Shown here one piece after another: positions 61,733 to 64,000 of a stretch of DNA of 64,000 nucleotides. The stretch is from an uncultured beta proteobacterium (GTDB taxonomy: Bacteria; Pseudomonadota; Gammaproteobacteria; Burkholderiales; SG8-39), in contig CAIOLO010000010.1 in the NCBI GenBank assembly GCA_903859155.1, positions 1-64,000 on the forward strand. The letters are read 5' to 3'. The first letter of the stretch is position 1. The number at the start of each line of letters is the position of its first letter. The notes beneath the pieces are model-generated. The model was not told where the DNA came from and made no database searches. It saw only the letters and a program-made list of their open reading frames with translations. Made by a program: the position numbers and the translations under genes.

Positions 61733-64000
61733 TTGGGCAAGAAATTTATCATCGCCGAAAAACCCTCTGTCGCGAACGATATTGCGCGAGCACTGGGCGG
61801 CTTTACCCGTGTCGGTGACTATTACGAAAGCGACACCCATGTACTGTCATCCGCTATCGGACATCTGCTCGAGATAGCCGCGCCGGAGCAATACGAGGTC
61901 AAACGCGGTAAGTGGTCTTTCGCTAATTTGCCGGTGGTTCCACCGACTTTCGATCTTCGCCCCATAGAGCGGACGGAAGATCGGTTAAAGCTGCTCACCA
62001 AACTCATCAAACGCAAAGACATTACGACTCTTATCAACGCCTGCGATGCAGGGCGCGAAGGCGAACTGATTTTCCGTTATATCGTTCAACACACTGGCTC
62101 CAAAAAACCGGTGCAGCGCCTGTGGCTACAATCGATGACACAAGGGTCGATTCTCGCCGGCTTCGAAGCACTTCGGCGTGATGAAGAATTGCTTCCGCTC
62201 GCCGACGCTGCGAAGTGCCGCTCCGAGGCCGACTGGCTCATCGGAATCAACGGCACGCGGGCAATGACCGCCTTCAATTCAAAAGAAGGCGGTTTTTATC
62301 TGACTACGGTCGGTCGCGTCCAGACACCGACGCTTGCGATCCTAGTCGAGCGAGAGCAGAAGATCAGGGCTTTCCGTTCTCGTGATTATTGGGAGGTCCA
62401 CGCCAGATTCCTGGCCTCAGGCGGCGAGTACGCGGGCCGCTGGTTCGATGAGTCGTTTAAGAAGGACGACATCGATCCAGACCGTCGCGCCGAGCGCCTT
62501 TGGGAGCAAGCCAGAGCCGCAACCATAGTGCAGGACTGCGACGGACAAACAGGCGTTGTTTCCGAGGAGACAAAGCCGACTACGCAGCTTTCGCCGCTGC
62601 TGTTTGACCTGACCAGCCTGCAACGGGAAGCAAACAGCCGCTTCGGTTTCTCGGCACGAACCACGCTGTCACTCGCGCAAGCGCTCTACGAGAAGCACAA
62701 AGTATTGACCTATCCGCGGACTGATGCGCGCGCACTGCCGGAAGACTACATGCCGACCGTCATCGCTACACTTACAACGCTCAAGGACAAGAACCTTTCC
62801 GCAGGTGCCTACACCCCATTTGCGAGCCATATTCTGAAGCAAGGATGGGTGCGGCCTAATAAGCGCATTTTCGATAACAAGAAGATATCCGACCATTTTG
62901 CGATAATCCCCACGCAACAGGGTCCAAAGCAACTTAACGAGGCCGAAGCCAAGATCTACGATTTTGTTGTGCGCCGATTTCTTGCCGTGTTTTATCCTGC
63001 CGCGGAATACCTGCAAACTACGCGAATAACACGCGTTGCCGGACACCCCTTCAAAACCGAGGGTAAGGTGCTCGTCAATTCAGGCTGGCTTACAGTCTAT
63101 GGCCGTTCCGTAGCGGAGGAATCCGAAAATCTCCCTGCAGTCAGTGCTGGTGAGACGGTAAAGACCTTGGCAGTTCAAGCTGAAGCAGAGCAAACCAAAC
63201 CGCCTGCTCGCTTTTCTGAGGCGACGCTGCTCTCTGCAATGGAGGGTGCGGGAAAGCTGCTAGAAGACGAGGAATTGCGCGCTGCAATGGATCAAAAGGG
63301 TCTGGGAACCCCCGCTACACGAGCGGCCGTGATTGAAGGTCTTTTGCGTGAAGATTACCTCCATCGCAATGCCCGGGAACTTCAGCCCACGCCCAAGGCG
63401 TTCTCCCTCCTGTTCGCGCTAAAGCATTTCGGTATTGAGGAACTTACTTCCCCGGAGCTGACCGGGGACTGGGAATTCAAGCTCAAGCAAATGGAATTAG
63501 GCAAGCTCGCTCGCGGCGAGTTCATGGAGCATATATCGACGCTGACCAAGGAAATGGTGGCGCGGGTCAAGGAAGGGGAAATTCCTGATACTGCATTCGC
63601 CACCGTAGATGCACCGTGTCCCCGATGCGGTGGAACCATCCAGGAGAATTACCGCAAGTTTCAATGTCTGAAATGCGACTTTTCGCTTTGGAAGGTGCTC
63701 TCCAGTCGAGAGTGGGCTCCCGAGGAGATTGCCGAATTGATCCAGAAGGGAAAGGTTGGTCCGTTGAGCGGGTTTCGCAGCCGCATTGGCAGGCCGTTTG
63801 TCGCTTCTATCAGACTGGGGACGGAGCAGCCGATTGAATTCGATTTTGGCCAGGACAGGCTCGATGCTTCCGGGGAAATTGAAATGCCCGACCTTGAAGG
63901 AAAAGAACCCCTGGGTACCTGTCCAAAGTGTGACGGCAGGGTATTTGAATTAGATATGACCTACTCCTGTGAACGATCGCTAGGTCCGGCAAAGACCTGC
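61733..64000 (+). CDS. topB: Type IA DNA topoisomerase (TopB/topoisomerase III-like), partial
   Basis: The first 756 codons of a type IA topoisomerase; the gene runs off the right edge and is absent from the ORF track. The start is TTG 61733 (TTGGGCAAGAAATTTATC), giving MGKKFIIAEKPSVANDIARALGGF. The Toprim Glu is in IAEKPS and the acidic DAGREGELIFRYI follows. The catalytic Tyr327 is in VLTYPRTDARALPEDYM. MDQKGLGTPATRAAVIEGLLREDYL is a conserved late motif. Zinc-finger-like CPRCGGTIQENYRKFQCLKCDF (near residue 630) and CPKCDGRVFELDMTYSCE (near 732) follow. The EKPS motif and GKKF start favour the topoisomerase III type rather than TopA. Confidence 0.92.
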   Translation, partial: MGKKFIIAEKPSVANDIARALGGFTRVGDYYESDTHVLSSAIGHLLEIAAPEQYEVKRGKWSFANLPVVPPTFDLRPIERTEDRLKLLTKLIKRKDITTLINACDAGREGELIFRYIVQHTGSKKPVQRLWLQSMTQGSILAGFEALRRDEELLPLADAAKCRSEADWLIGINGTRAMTAFNSKEGGFYLTTVGRVQTPTLAILVEREQKIRAFRSRDYWEVHARFLASGGEYAGRWFDESFKKDDIDPDRRAERLWEQARAATIVQDCDGQTGVVSEETKPTTQLSPLLFDLTSLQREANSRFGFSARTTLSLAQALYEKHKVLTYPRTDARALPEDYMPTVIATLTTLKDKNLSAGAYTPFASHILKQGWVRPNKRIFDNKKISDHFAIIPTQQGPKQLNEAEAKIYDFVVRRFLAVFYPAAEYLQTTRITRVAGHPFKTEGKVLVNSGWLTVYGRSVAEESENLPAVSAGETVKTLAVQAEAEQTKPPARFSEATLLSAMEGAGKLLEDEELRAAMDQKGLGTPATRAAVIEGLLREDYLHRNARELQPTPKAFSLLFALKHFGIEELTSPELTGDWEFKLKQMELGKLARGEFMEHISTLTKEMVARVKEGEIPDTAFATVDAPCPRCGGTIQENYRKFQCLKCDFSLWKVLSSREWAPEEIAELIQKGKVGPLSGFRSRIGRPFVASIRLGTEQPIEFDFGQDRLDASGEIEMPDLEGKEPLGTCPKCDGRVFELDMTYSCERSLGPAKTC

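Overview
The window looks like chromosomal DNA of a GC-rich betaproteobacterium. The right half carries a run that is typical of that class: atpIBEFHAGDC, trkA/trkH, ntrYX, a DUF4390 gene, rsmB-fmt-def, a LysM gene, dprA-smg and a topB-type topoisomerase. The left half is accessory and points to anaerobic use of aromatic acids. There are no rRNA or tRNA genes, CRISPR arrays or intact insertion sequences that I can see.

Left edge to 9.4 kb: a partial solute-binding gene, a Bug/TTT-type tricarboxylate receptor, a YfcE-like phosphodiesterase with an ankyrin gene, an MFS carrier, a YgbA/hemerythrin pair of the kind linked to nitrosative stress, a UbiD-family (prenylated-FMN) decarboxylase behind a perfect operator-like palindrome, and an HD-hydrolase/methyltransferase pair.

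9.7 to 20.5 kb: eight co-oriented genes that match, in content and domain make-up, the class II (tungsten, ATP-independent) benzoyl-CoA reductase system of strict anaerobes, in the order bamD-E-F-G-H-I-B-C. BamB/BamC would be the tungsten catalytic module. BamD, E and F resemble HdrBC, HdrA and MvhD; BamG, H and I resemble NuoE, F and G. Together D to I would form the flavin/FeS electron-bifurcating part. This is the most interesting feature of the window, because facultatively anaerobic betaproteobacteria normally use the ATP-dependent class I enzyme. The BamB-like protein keeps the predicted tungsten-ligand Cys and active-site His, but its active-site loop is altered, so the true substrate may not be benzoyl-CoA.

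20.6 to 39.7 kb: dsbB; a CMD-family protein lacking the CxxC; a four-gene phosphorelay (response regulator, HPt, CHASE3 kinase, response regulator); a NitT/TauT-type ABC importer operon with an isochorismatase-type hydrolase and an amidase that has lost its catalytic core; a TetR-controlled tripartite RND efflux system; a DapA-superfamily protein; a class III cyclase fused to PilZ; and an amidohydrolase-2 protein of the resorcylate-decarboxylase type.

39.9 to 64 kb: the complete F1Fo ATP synthase operon with a recognisable sigma-70 promoter, an MmgE/PrpD gene, potassium uptake (Trk), the NtrY/NtrX pair (NtrX with a degenerate ATPase domain), translation initiation and maturation genes, and dprA-smg-topB running off the edge. 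A strong three-way-junction palindrome lies between the LysM gene and dprA. All functional calls are by reading of motifs; no database search was run.
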